Assembly (NCBI RefSeq): GCF_902167145.1
Contig: NC_050098.1
Coordinates: forward strand, 128,290,207 to 128,354,206
DNA length: 64,000 nucleotides
Origin: Zea mays
Taxonomy: Eukaryota > Streptophyta > Magnoliopsida > Poales > Poaceae
Direction: 5' to 3'
A program made the translations under genes and the position numbers. The notes under the pieces were generated by a model. The model made no database searches. It worked only from the letters and a program-made list of their open reading frames with translations, and had not been told where the DNA came from. Positions within the stretch are counted from its first letter, which is position 1. Each line of letters starts with the position of its first letter. This document shows, in pieces, positions 9,273-20,592 of this stretch.

Positions 9273-10899
9273 TCTTAATACCTTGCGTAATGCTTCGGCT
9301 GGTCTGGTCGTTCCCTCATGCGAACTGGCCGTAGCCCGGGTGCACGGTCGGGGCCCAAGCTCTCGAGCTGGTATGTTGACGCTGTCAACGGTTTGGCCGG
9401 AGCCGGTTTTTGCGAGAGCAGCACCCGAGCCTCTGCACAGGGCGAGAGGACGATCAGGGACAGACTCGACTTTTTACATACGCCCCTACATCGCCTTTCC
9501 GCAAGGAGGAGGGGGGAGTGCGCCATGTTACCCTCGATGGGCACCGAACATGGTGTCTCCGGTGAGCTGCAAGCGGGTAATCCGAGTGGACATCCGTGCC
9601 CCGTTCGTTGGGGGTCGGCTAGGGGCCCAGAGGCACGCCCAAAAGTACCTGCGGGTGATTTGCCGGACCCGGTCCCCTGGCGACGGGGTCCGAGGGCTCG
9701 ATGCCTCCCTCCGATGGGATTCCGTTACAAGATCGTTCCCGCTGGTCTGGAAATGTCCTAGGGTACCTCGGGAGCGCAGCCCGAGCCTCGGTTATGTATC
9801 GAACGTACCCCTGGTCATCCCTCGCTCGGTGTCTGAGGCGACTGTGAACCCTTCGGGGGCCAGCCTTCGAACCCCTGATCAGTAATGGGCGCGGAGCCCG
9901 AGTAGCCTGAGGCGGCCATGGAACCCTTCGGGGGGCTGGCCTTCGAACCCCTGACCAGTAGTGGGTGTCGGGCCCACGCGATCTGAGGCGACTGTTGAAC
10001 CCTTCGGAGGGCCAGTCTTCGAACCCCTGATCAGTAGGGGGGGGCTCGGAGCCCGGTTCCTTCGCGGAGAAGGATCCTTTTCGGGGTATCCCCCTTTCCC
10101 GGTCCCTGTTGCAAGAGATAGAGAAAGAGGAAAAAGGAAAAGGAAACGAAATCGAACGACGTGGCGTACCTCTTTTTGACGCGGTTATTACGGCGAAGGC
10201 GAAGCGTCGCGCGCTTCTCCCGCCAGAGGCGCCGCGTGTCCCGCCGCGGAGTTAATGCGACGGGGCGAGTGGTTGGCGGGGCGGCCGTTGCGCGTGCGCG
10301 ATCCGTTCGAGGAACGGGTCACGGGTGCACCGTCTTCACGCCGTGGGAGGAGGCTCTCTTGCTGTCCCAGGATGAGACGTGAGCCTGGCTGACGACGTGT
10401 CTGCTGCGCCCGCCCGCCTGCCACCGCCATTACTGCCGGCCCACTTTCGGTCGCTTTGACCAACGCGCCAGGCTGGCGCTGCTGGGTCGCGCGCCGGGTC
10501 GCCTCGAGTCGCGGCATAGGCTCCGCAACCGAAGAGGCACGACGGTGGCACAAGTGGCGGTGCGGTCGCTTGCATGCAGCAACTGGCGCGCCGGTTGCTT
10601 GACGCGTGGGCCTGGGCTTCCAAGCTGGCGTGTCAGAAGTCGGAGAAGCACGTCCACCTGGCGCGGTTGCATGCCGCCTACATGGCTGCCCGCCCCTTCC
10701 GCCCGTTGGTCTGGGCAAAAGTGGGGGGTCACTCGTAACCGCTGGGCGGTCGTGCGCACCACGCGCGGCGGTTTGGCCTCTTCTGCCCTGAGCTGGTTTG
10801 CATGACATGCGGGACCCAGCCCCCGAGTCGCAGGGGAGGGCCTTGGAGCGTGTTGGAGAAGACTCAGCCCGCGGCGTCTGGGGGCGCACGTAGGGAGAG
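9273..10899. other. E1 noncoding 3' region, LTR-proximal part
   Basis: GC-rich sequence without a supportable gene. It aligns with 62192 to about 63230 of E3 and with parts of 25425-27000 of B. It holds three imperfect copies of a roughly 70-bp unit (about 9830-10045) containing CCAGCCTTCGAACCCCTGAT. E1 and E3 stop resembling each other after GTTCGAGGAACGGG near 10318, where E3 leads into the TATA box of its antisense gene. Confidence 0.6.
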
Positions 10900-11314
10900 T
10901 TGCCTTTAAAAGGAGGGAGACTCCTTTCGGAAGGCAACCATGTCTTCTTCCTCCCTTATGCGTCGTGTCTTTCCATCTTCCAAGCCCCCGGATGGGGGGT
11001 ATCCGCCGCCTTTCCGCCTCCTCGTTGGAGGAACGCAACCCCATGGGAGTTGGTACCTCTCAGCCATCGTTCGGCTTCAAGGATTTTCATCACGCAGCCT
11101 GGCCACACCCCGCCACCGGCGGTCACTCAAGATGGTGACCTCCAGTTCGACGGTGGGGAAAGCGGGCCAGGCCGCGGCCTCTACTTCTCCCTCGGCCTCA
11201 AGGATTTTCGTCATCCAGGCCAAGATGGAAGATGAGGCGAGTCGGGGGGTCGCCCCCGCGTGGGTTGGCTGCCTTTTTCTTCCCCCCGCGCCTGGGGGAG
11301 AATGGCGTCCTTGA
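10900..11314 (+). pseudogene. Antisense ORF region of E1 (unrecognised, shared with B)
   Basis: On the plus strand, opposite to E1, a TATA-like CCTTTAAAAGG (about 10903-10913) is followed by an ATG at 10940. Two overlapping frames are open. The 10900-11235 frame encodes RWRNATPWELVP and SASRIFITQPG; B encodes RWRSAT and SASRIFIMQPG at the same place (27001-27354). I do not recognise the product, and the PF04195-like core seen in R and E3 is absent. It may be a remnant of a different antisense gene, or noncoding sequence that happens to be open. Confidence 0.3.
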
Positions 11315-12279
11315 GTCCCACGGGGACTTCCTCCAGCCATGCCGGGATAGGTAGGGCGCCAGCGGCCCTGGGTCTCCGTCTCCCTGCCTGAATGGCTGGT
11401 TCTCGTCCTCAGCGGGGGGGAGCCCTCCTGTCGCGACACCTGCCCCAAAGCTGCTGCCTAAGCCGCTTCGCTGCCCAGGGCGGGGGTGGTTGTCGTCGTG
11501 GTTAGAACGGGCGGCAGTGAGCCGCTCATCGTTCCTCTGTTACTCCGCAGGCCTTCCCCCTCGGAGTGGGGTTGTTCGTACCTGCGGAGGGGAACCGGAG
11601 TTCCGTTTGTGATGGCATCTCGAATGCCGGTGAGTTTGTCCATTGCGGCTGTCGGGGCCTGAACATGTATGTAATTTCGGCACGGAGCCGTGTTTTTTCC
11701 TCATTTTCGAGCGCTAAGTCTCGCCTGTTGATTATCTGAACCGCTTTACCAAGCATGAGTCGCCCCGTGTCAAGGTGACGAGTGAGGTATCCGTATCCCA
11801 GAGGCGTGGGAATCCCTCGGCACGGTCGGCCTTGCCGCTTACGCGTACTTTCACTCGTCCATGAGGCCTTGTCCCCGACTTAGTCGAGAAAGCTTGAAGG
11901 ACTGCTTCGGCAGGAGAGCTTCCGAACGTGAAGACTTGTTCGGTCCACGGAGTCGCTTTATCCGAGCGCGAGTTACTTATCGCAGAAGGTGATGAGTGAG
12001 GTATCCGTATCCCGGAGGCGTAGGAGTCCCTCGGCTCGGTCAGCCTTGGCTGCTTACGTGTACTCCGTCGTTTCCAGGATCCGCTTTCCGAAGTAGTCAA
12101 GGAGCACGAAAGTAATCCTGCTAAAAAGAGATCCTTTTTCGATGAAAAATTCGACGCAGAGGGGGTCTCCCCCCTTTTAGCCCCCGAGGGAGGGTCGGGT
12201 TTTGCCGAGGCTAGGCCGACCCTTCCTTGACGACTAAACTTTGCGTAGGTGCGAGGTATATGAACAACTTGGAAACATC
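11315..12279. other. E1 noncoding 3' region, pol-proximal part, with two copies of a ~214-bp repeat
   Basis: No gene is supported. Two copies of a unit marked by GAGTGAGGTATCCGTATCCC start near 11775 and 11989. B has three copies of the same unit (28284, 28978, 29190). The stretch ends at the integrase stop codon at 12280-12282. Confidence 0.65.
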
Positions 12280-13521
12280 TTAAGGGTAGAACCGACGTAG
12301 CTGTTTGATGTTCCAGGCGTTGCCGTAGATCTCGCCTTGATTGTTGGCCAGCTTGTATGTTCCGGGCTTCAGAACTTTGGCGATGACGAATGGCCCTTCC
12401 CAGGGGGGCGTGAGCTTGTGCCTCCCTCGGGCGTCTTGCCGCAGCCGAAGCACCAGATCGCCCACCTGGAGGTCTCGGGACCGGACCCCTCGGGCGTGGT
12501 AGCGTCGCAGGGACTGCTGGTACCGCGCCGAGTGTAGTAAGGCCCTGTCCCGAGCCTCCTCCAGCTAGTCCAGCGATTCTTCTCGGCTAGCTTGGTTGCT
12601 TTGATCGGTGTAGGCCCTCGTCCTCGGGGAGCCGTATTCCAGGTCAGTGGGCAAGATAGCTTCAGCCCCGTAGACCAGGAAAAACGGCGTGAAACCCATG
12701 GCACGACTCGGCGTCGTCCTTAGGCTCCAGACCACCGAGGGGAGTTCCTTCATCCACCGCTTGCCGAACTTGTTGAGGTCGTTGTAGATCCGAGGCTTGA
12801 GCCCTTGTAGAATCATGCCATTGGCACGCTCTACTTGCCCATTCGACATGGGATGAGCCACGGCGGCCCAGTCCACCCGGATATGGTGATCCTTGCAAAA
12901 ATCCAAGAATTTTTTGCCGGTGAACTGGGTGCCGTTGTCGGTGATGATGGAGTTCGGGACCCCGAAGCGATGGATGATGTTGGTGAAGAACGCCACCGCC
13001 TGCTCGGACCTGATGCTGTTCAGAGGTCGGACCTCGATCCACTTGGAGAATTTGTCGATGGCGACCAGCAGGTGCGTGTAGCCCCTGGGCGCCTTCTGCA
13101 AGGGACCGACGAGGTCCAGACCCCATACAGCGAAGGGCCAGGTGATGGGTGTTGTCTGCAGAGCCTGAGCGGGCAGGTGGGTCTGCTTCGCATAGAATTG
13201 GCACCCTTCGCAGGTGCGGACAATTCTAGTGGCGTCACCCATCGCCGTTGGCCAGTAGAAGCCTTGCCGGAAAGCATTCCCGACAAGGGCTCGGGGCGCT
13301 GCGTGGTGGCCGCAAGCCCCCGAGTGTATTTCTTGCAGCAGTTCCCGACCTTCGGCGATGGAGATGCATCGCTGGAGGATGCCCGAGGGGCTGCGATGGT
13401 AGAGCTCCTCTTCATCGCCCAGCAGGACGAACGACTTAGCGCGTCGCGCTACCCGTCGAGCCTCGACTTGGTCGGGGGTAGCTCTCCTTGACGGAGATAT
13501 TGCAGGTACGGGGCCTGCCAA
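12280..13521 (-). pseudogene. E1 integrase (3' part of pol), frameshifted from RT-RNase H
   Basis: Minus-strand frame encoding an integrase that inserts the cDNA into host DNA. Visible in order: a zinc-binding segment (HSGACGHHAAP then CEGCQF), the catalytic core with GLDLVGPL, ITDNGTQF and NGQVERANG giving D, D and E, and a C-terminal segment GTYKLANNQG ending LRRFYP. A TAG at 12567-12565 replaces the CAG found in B, so the last ~95 residues are cut off. The frame is offset by one base from the upstream RT frame near 13485, where E1 lacks a nucleotide present in B. There is no chromodomain, as expected for Tat-lineage elements. Confidence 0.85.
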
Positions 13522-15527
13522 TCTCGATCTGGCGTGGCCCCGCTCTGCTCTTCCTCGACGTCCAGTGCCTCGCCCTCGGGGGCCGAGGGTACCTCGGGCT
13601 GTGCCGAGGGTGCCTCGGGCTGAGCCGAGGGTACCTTGGGCTCGGGCGCGTCGTCGATCTTGACAGAGGGTTGATGCAGATCCCGGGAGAAGACGTCCGG
13701 GGGGACCGTCGTTCGCCCCGAGGCTATTTTAGCCAGCTCGTCTGCGGTTTCGTTGTAGCGCCGAGCGATGTGGTTGAGCTCGAGCCCGAAGAACTTGTCT
13801 TCCAGGCGCCGAACCTCGTCGCAGTAGGCCTCCATCTTCGGGTCGCGGCAGTGGGAGTTCTTCATGACTTGGTCGATGACGAGCTGCGAATCGCCGCGGG
13901 CGTCGAGGCGTCTGACCCCTAGCTCGATGGCGATCCGCAACCCGTTGACCAGAGCTTCGTACTCGGCCACATTGTTGGACGCCGGGAAATGGAGGCGCAG
14001 CACGTAGCGCAGGTGCTTTCTAAGGGGCGAGATGAAGAGCAGGCCCACGCCGGCTCCTGTCTTCATCAGCGACCCGTCGAAAAACATGGTCCAGAGCTCC
14101 GGTTGGATCGGAGCCGTCGGCAATTGGGTGTCAACCCATTCGGCCACGAAGTCCGCCAACACCTGGGACTTGATGGCCTTCCGAGGGGCGAACGAGATCG
14201 TTTCGCCCATGATTTCCACCGCCCACTTTGCGATCCTGCCCGAGGCCTCTCGGCACTGGATGATCTCCCCCAGGGGGAAGGATGACACCACAGTTACCGG
14301 ATGAGACTCGAAGTAGTGTCGCAGCTTCCGCCTTGTCAGGATCACAGCATACAGCAGCTTTTGAACTTGTGGGTAGCGGATCTTGGTCTCGGACAACACT
14401 TCGCTGACGAAGTAGACCGGCCTCTGAACGGGCAATGCATGCCCTTCCTCTTGCCTCTCGACCACAATCGCGGCGCTAACCACCTGAGTGGTCGCGGCGA
14501 CGTAGACCAAGAGGGCTTCTCCATCCGCCGGGGGCACCAAGACAGGCGCCTTTGTAAGGAGCGCCTTCAGGTTCCCGAGGGCTTCCTCGGCCTCAGGGGT
14601 CCAAGCGAAACACTCGGCCTTCCTTAAGAGGCGGTACAGAGGCAGACCTCTTTCGCCGAGGCGTGAGATGAAGCGGCTCAGGGCCGCGAGGCATCCCATG
14701 ACCCTCTGTACACCTTTTAAGTCCTTGATGGGTCCCATGCTGGTGATGGCCGCGATCTTCTCCGGGTTGGCTTCAATGCCTCGCTCGGAGACGATGAACC
14801 CTAGGAGCATGCCTCGGGGCACCCCGAAGACACACTTCTTAGGATTGAGCTTGACTCCTTTCGCCTTGAGACATCGGAATGTCACTTCAAGGTCGGAGAG
14901 GAGGTCGGAAGCCTTCCTTGTCTTGACTACGATGTCATCGACGTAGGCCTCGACTGTGCGACCGATGTGTTCGCCGAACACATGGTTCATGCACCGCTGG
15001 TACGTCGCGCCCGCATTCCTCAAACCGAACGGCATGGTGACATAGCAGTACATGCCGAACATTGTGATGAAAGAAGTCGCGAGCTGGTCGGACTCTTTCA
15101 TCCGGATCTGGTGATACCCTGAGTAGGCATCGAGGAAGGACAGGGTTTCGCACCCAGCGGTGGAATCCACGATTTGATCGATGCGAGGCAGAGGGTAGGG
15201 AACCTTCGGACATGCTTTGTTGAGACCAGTGTAGTCTACACACATCCGCCATTTCCCCCCTTTCTTCCTCACAAGCACAGGGTTGGCAAGCCATTCGGGA
15301 TGGAATACCTCTTTGATGAACCCTGCTGCCATTAGCTTGTGGATCTCTTCGCCAATCACTCTGCGCTTCTCCTCGTCGAATCGGCACAGAGGCTGCCTGA
15401 TGGGTCGGGCTTCGGCCCGAATATCCAGCGAGTGCTCGGCGACATCCCTCGGTATGCCAGGCATGTCCGAGGGACTCCACGCAAAAACGTCGGCGTTTGC
15501 GCGGAGAAAGTCGACGAGCACTGCTTC
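13449..15527 (-). pseudogene. E1 reverse transcriptase and dual RNase H (middle of pol)
   Basis: The open frame follows directly after the TAG at 15530-15528, in the same frame as gag-pro. Order: a lead-in (SPSDMPGIP), RT with VDYTGLNKACPK, PFGLRNAGATYQ and the catalytic YVDD encoded at 14945-14934, the first RNase H with its usual DAS-type motif degenerate (LLVYVAATT), then a second RNase H starting FFDGSLMKTGAG with NNVAEYEAL and GDSQLVIDQV. The second copy is the archaeal-type RNase H known from the Tat lineage. The frame ends early at 13449 because of the frameshift before integrase. Without the TAG it would be one polyprotein with Gag and protease. Confidence 0.88.
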
Positions 15528-18500
15528 CTATTTGGGGTCGAGCCCGGAACCGATCCGGACCTGCTTGGTGGTGTCGCCACTGGGGTCAAGAGGGACAGCC
15601 TTAACCGTCTCTGCTGGCTCGAAGTTGCTGGCATGGCGCTTCACGTCTGGCACCTCCTTGGAGAGGTTCTCCAGGTCGGCGATGAGGGCCTCGGACTCGG
15701 CGAGGGCCTCGGCGTACTCCACGCACTCCACGTCGCATTCGAACGCGTGTTTGTACGTGGGGCCGACGGTGATGACCCCGTTGGGGCCCGGCATCTTGAG
15801 CTTCAGGTAGGTGTAGTTGGGGACGGCCATGAACTTCGCGTAGCATGGCCTCCCTAGTACGGCGTGGTAGGTTCCTCGGAACCCGACCACCTCGAACGTC
15901 AGGGTCTCCCTTCGGAAGTTGGAGGGCGTCCCGAAGCAGACGGGGAGGTCGAGTCGCCCGAGGGGCTGGACGCGCTTCCCAGGGATGATCCCGTGGAAGG
16001 GCGCAGCGCCTGCTCGGACGGAGGACAGATCGATGCGCAGGAGCTTGAGGGTCTCGGTGTAGATGATGTTGAGGCAGCTGCCCCCATCCATCAGGACCTT
16101 GGTGAGCCTGACATTGCCGACAACGGGGTCGACGACGAGCGGGTATTTCCCCAGGCTCGGCACATGGTCGGGGTGGTCGGCCTGGTCGAAGGTGATGGGT
16201 TTGTCGGACCAGTCTAGGTAGACTGGCGCCGCCACCTTCACCGAGCAGACCTCCCGGCGCTCTTGCTTGCGATGCCGAGCTGAGGCATTCGCCGCATGCC
16301 CTCCATAGATCATGAAGCAGTCGCGGACCTCGGGGAACTCTCCTGCTTGGTGATCTTCGTTCTTGTCGTCGTCGCGGGCCCTGCCACCCTCGGCGGGTGG
16401 CCCGGCCCTGTGGAAGTGACGCCGAAGCATAACGCACTCCTCGAGGGTGTGCTTGACGGGCCCCTGATGGTAGGGGCACGGCTCCTTGAGCATCTTGTCG
16501 AAGAGGTTTGCACCTCCGGGGGGCTTCCGAGGGTTCTTGTGCTCGGCGGCGGCGACAAGGTCCGCGTCAGCAGCGTCGCGTTTCGATTGCGACTTCCTCT
16601 TGCCTTTCTTTTTGGCGCCGCGCGGAGCAGACGCCTCGGGAGCCTCTTCCGATGGGCGGCCCTGGGGCTGCTTGTCCTTTCGGAAGATAGCCTCGACCAC
16701 CTCCTGGCCAGAGGCGAACTTGGTGGCGATGTCCATCAGCTCGCTCGCCCTGGTGGGGGTCTTGCGACCCAGCTTGCTCACCAGGTCGCGGCAAGTGGTG
16801 CCGACGAGGAACGCGCCGATGACATCCGAGTCGGTGATGTTGGGCAGCTCGGTGCGCTGCTTCGAGAATCGCCGGATGTAGTCCCGGAGCGACTCCCCCG
16901 GCTGTTGCCGGCAGCTTCGAAGGTCTCAGGAATTCCCGGGGCGCACGTATGTGCCCTGGAAATTGCCAGCGAAGGCTTGGACCAAGTCGTCCCAGTTGGA
17001 GATCTGCCCCGGAGGCAGGTGCTCCAACCAGGCGCGAGCAGTGTCGGAGAGGAACAGGGGGAGGTTACGGATGATGAGGTTGTCGTCGTCCGTCCCACCC
17101 AGTTGGCAGGCAAGGCGGTAGTCCGCGAGCCATAGTTCCGGTCTCGTTTCCCCCGAGTACTTCGTGATAGTAGTCGGGGGTCGGAACCGGGTCGGGAATG
17201 GCGCCCGTCGGATGGCCCGACTGAAGGCCTGCGGACCGGGTGGTTCGGGTGAGGGACTCCGATCCTCCCCGCTGTCGTAGCGCCCCCCACGCCTGGGGTG
17301 GTAGCCTCGGCGCACCCTTTCGTCGAGGTGGGCCCGACGGTCGCGTCGATGGTGCTCGTTGCCGAGGTGGCCCGGGGCCGCAGGCGCGGTGTTGCGCGTG
17401 CGCCTGGTGTAGACCGAGGCTTCCCGCATGAATCGGGAAGTCGCGGCATGAGGTTCCGAGGGATATCCTTGCCTTCGGGAGGCAGTGCTCTCGGCCCGTC
17501 AGGCCGCAGCGCCTTCCAGGAGATTCTTGAGCTCTCCCTGGATTCGCCGACCCTCGGTGGTTGATGGCTCCGGCATCGCGCGGAGGAACATCGCTGCGGC
17601 TGCCAGGTTCTGACCAACCCCGCTGGATGCGGGCGGCGGCCTGAGCCTGACATCGTTGGCGACGCGGTGCTGGAGACCTTGGGGCAGGTGACGTATTTCT
17701 CCGGCCAAGGGTTGGCCCGCCCATACCTGCCCGACGTCTCGACGGATCGGCTCAAGCGCTCCTGTTCCCTCGTTGAGCCTGGCCTGTGCCTCGCGGACTT
17801 GCTCGAGTTGTGGGTCGTAACCCCCCGCCGGAGCGGGGACCACAGCTAGCTCCCGTGGGATGTCGGCGCGAGGCACCGGCCTAGGAAGATCACCGTCCTC
17901 CGGCATGCCGAGATGGTTTCCTTCGGAGGGATCCCCTAGCTCGATGTGGAAACATTCGCGGCTTGGGCCGCAGCTCTCGTTGCCAAGGCTGCGGCTTCCG
18001 TCGGAACAGTCGGATAGGCAGTAGTCACATGCGGTCATGAAGTCCCGCATGGCACTGGGGTTGCCAAGTCCGGAGAAATCCCAACAGACGCTGGGATCGT
18101 CATCTTCCTCGGACCCAGAGGGCCCGTAGGTCGAGACGTCCGTCAGCCGGTCCCAAGGCGACCGTATACGAAACCCCAGTGGGGTTGCACTCGCCTCAAT
18201 GAGAGCGCACGCCAAAGCGAGGTCGTTTGGCGGGTTGAGGCCGAGTCGAAATGACGCAAGATGGGAGTTAGTCGGTACCTTTTGGTCGACGAGGAGCGAC
18301 GTAGTCACATCGGGGACTGGTTGCACCGTCATCTCAGGTACGAGGGCGACGTCCTGCAGGCTTTCCGCGAGCGCGCCGGCGTCGTCTTCTTGCTCGGGGT
18401 CAGCGTGTCGCAGGGGGACGGCGCTTGCCTTCGTCTTGAACGCGAGGTCGACGTCCGGCGTGCCTTCCGTCGGGGCGTCAGGGGCGTCGATTTGCTCGAC

Positions 18501-18776
18501 GGCCAACGAAGCGCGGCCTCCCGCTTGACCTTGATGGCCCCGCCTCCTCCTCCGTTGGCGGGGAAGAGAACGGAGCGAGCTCGAATGTTGCTCTTCCACC
18601 ACGCGGGGAAGATGTCGTCGATTCCGTCGCCGGCGAGCGGGTTGTCGGCCGCCATTGTCGTTGTCGCGCGGCGGTGGAAGAAGTATCATGTCGTAGCTGC
18701 CGTCGAAGGACATGAACTCAAGAGTCCCGAAACGAAGCACCGTCCCGGGCCGGAGAGGTTGCTGGAGACTGCCCAT
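15528..18776 (-). pseudogene. E1 gag-protease, two nonsense codons, ending at a TAG shared with B
   Basis: The start ATG at 18776 follows the primer site by about 40 nt and encodes MGSLQQPLRPGTVLRF, conserved in B. The capsid-type domain runs through TKYSGETRPELWLADYRLA and NLPLFLSDTARAWLEHLPP. A noncanonical zinc knuckle CPYHQGPVKHTLEEC (CX2HX5HX4C) follows, then a protease with LMDGGSCLNI, where DGGS replaces the usual DTGA. All pieces are in one frame. TGA at 17501-17499 replaces CGA and TGA at 16928-16926 replaces TGG, by comparison with B. The frame ends at TAG 15530-15528 and pol continues in phase. Confidence 0.85.
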
Positions 18777-18816
18777 CTGGAGCTTGACGGGGAGCTGTTC
18801 GTCAGCACGCAGCAGG

Positions 18817-18834
18817 CCCCTACCTGGCGCGCCA
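18817..18834 (-). other. Primer binding site of E1
   Basis: Minus-strand TGGCGCGCCAGGTAGGGG lies two bases inside the 5' LTR. B has the same site with GCGCACC. It begins with TGG as tRNA 3' ends require; I do not assign the tRNA. Confidence 0.7.
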
Positions 18835-18836
18835 AC

Positions 18837-20587
18837 TGTCGGCGTTTCGAGACAGGGGGGTCCCAAAGCCGACGAGTGAGTGTGCTGCGTGCCCTAGCCC
18901 AGATGGGTCGAGCGCGTGGGCGAGCGCGAAGGGGGGAGAGGCGAGGTGGCCGGAGCCGAGCGTGAGAGAGGTGGAAGTCCCGCGACCTTCGTGTTCGTCC
19001 CGCGCCCAGGTCGGGTGCGCTTGCAGTAGGGGGGTTACAAGCGTCCACGCGGGTGAGGGAAGCGAGCGGCCCCAAGAGAGCGCCTGTCCCGTCCTCGGTC
19101 CCGCGCGGCCAACCTTTCCTAAGAAGGCCCTGGTCCTCCCTTTTATAGTCGTAAGGAGAGGATCCAGGTGTACAATGGGGGGTGTAGCAGAGTGCTACGT
19201 GTCTAGCGGAGAGAGAGCTAGCGCCCTAGGTACATGCCAATGTGGCAGCCGGAGAGGTCTTGGCACCTTGCTGGCGTGATGTCGTGGCTGTCGGAGGTGC
19301 GACGGAGCCTGGCGGAGGGACAGCTGTTGGAGCGGTCGAGTCCTTGCTGACGTCGCCCTGCTTCCGTAAGAGAGCTGGGGGCCGCCGTCGTCACAGAGCT
19401 TGTGGAGCGCCATCATTGCCCATCCGGCGGAGCTGGCCGGATGGGACGCCGGTCTTGTTCTCCGTGACCCGAGTCGATTCGGGGTAGGACGATGATGGTG
19501 CTTCCTGTTGACGTGGCAGGTCTGTGCCCTAGGCAGGGTGACGTGGGGGCTCCTCCGAAGCCGAGGTTGAGTCTGTCTTCTGTTGCCGAGGCCGAGTCCG
19601 AGCCATGGGGTCGGGCGAGGCGGAGGTCGTTCGGCCGAGGCCAGGGCGGAGTCCGAGCCCTGGGGTCGGGCGAGGCGGAGTTTCGTCGTCTTCCGGGTCT
19701 TAGCCCGAGTCCGAGCCCTGGGGTCAGGCGAGGCGGAGGTCGTTCGGCCGAGGCCAGGGCGGAGTCCGAGCCCTGGGGTCGGGCGAGGCGGAGTTTCGTC
19801 GTCTTCCGGGTCTTAGCCCGAGTCCGAGCCCTGGGGTCGGGCGGAGCGGAGTTCGCAGTCTTCCGGGTCTTAGCCCGAGTCCGAGCCCTGGGGTCGGGTG
19901 GAGCGGAGTTTGCCGTCTTCCGGGTCTTAGCCCAAGTCCGAGCCCTGGGGTCGGGCGGAGTGGAGTTCGCCGTCTTCCGGGTCTTAGCCCGAGTCCGAGC
20001 CCTGGGGTCGGGCGGAGCGGAGTTCGCCGTCTTCCGGGTCTTAGCCCGAGTCCGAGCCCTGGGGTCGGGCGGAGCGGAGTTCGCCGTGGCGCCTTTGGCA
20101 AGGCCTGACTGTCTGTCAGACTCACTCTGTCGAGTGGCACCGCAGTCGGAGTGGCGCAGGCGGCGCTGTCCTTCTGTCAGACTGGTCAGTGGAGCGGTGG
20201 AGTGACGGCGGTCACGTCGGCTCTGCCGGGGGGGGGGGGGGGGGGCGTGTCAGGATAAAGGTGTCAGGCCACCTTTGCGTTAAATGCTCCTGCAACTCGG
20301 TCAGTCGGTGTGGCGATTTAGTCAGGGTTGCTTCTGAGCGAAGCCAAGGCCTCGGGCGAGCCGGTGATGTGTCCGCCGTAAAAAGGGGGGCCTCGGGCGA
20401 GACGGAAGTCTCTCGAGGTCGGCTGCCCTTGGCCGAGGCTAGGCTCGGGTGAAGCGTGATCGAGTCACTCGTGTGGACTGATCCCTGACTTAATCGTACC
20501 CATCAGGCCTTTGCAGCTTTATGCTGATGGGGGTTACCAGCTGAGAATTAGGCGTCTTGAGGGTACCCCTAATTATGGTCCCCGACA
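18837..20587 (-). repeat. 5' LTR of E1 (1751 bp)
   Basis: Near-identical to 7357-9100. TATA box on the minus strand at 19141-19148, tandem array at about 19587-20086, and a run of 17 G at 20228-20244 where the other LTR has 8. The right end is followed by the duplicated AGTTT. Confidence 0.92.
19587..20086. repeat. 57-bp tandem array in the E1 5' LTR
   Basis: Same order and number of units as 8107-8606, with a few substitutions, so the array was fixed before this insertion. Confidence 0.88.
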
Positions 20588-20592
20588 AGTTT

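Larger units (their letters stand above)
7357..20587 (-). mobile_element. Element E1: full-length Tat-lineage Ty3/gypsy retrotransposon (13,231 bp)
   Basis: Two LTRs (7357-9100 and 18837-20587) bound a minus-strand gag-pro-RT-RNaseH-integrase. AGTTT is duplicated exactly at 7352-7356 and 20588-20592. The primer site is next to the right LTR and the polypurine tract next to the left one, confirming minus orientation. LTRs differ at roughly 20 sites plus a poly-G length change, about 1%, implying insertion within the last several hundred thousand years at usual grass rates. Coding capacity is broken by three nonsense codons, one frameshift and a TAG shared with B. Confidence 0.92.

Noticed and set aside
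9830..10045. tRNA-like or Pol III B-box signal (TTCGAACCC) in the ~70-bp repeats
   Set aside because: On either strand it misses the final C of the B-box consensus, and there is no A box or cloverleaf.
12835..13491. Plus-strand frame of 218 codons opposite E1 integrase
   Set aside because: A shadow of the conserved integrase frame; no domain and no promoter.
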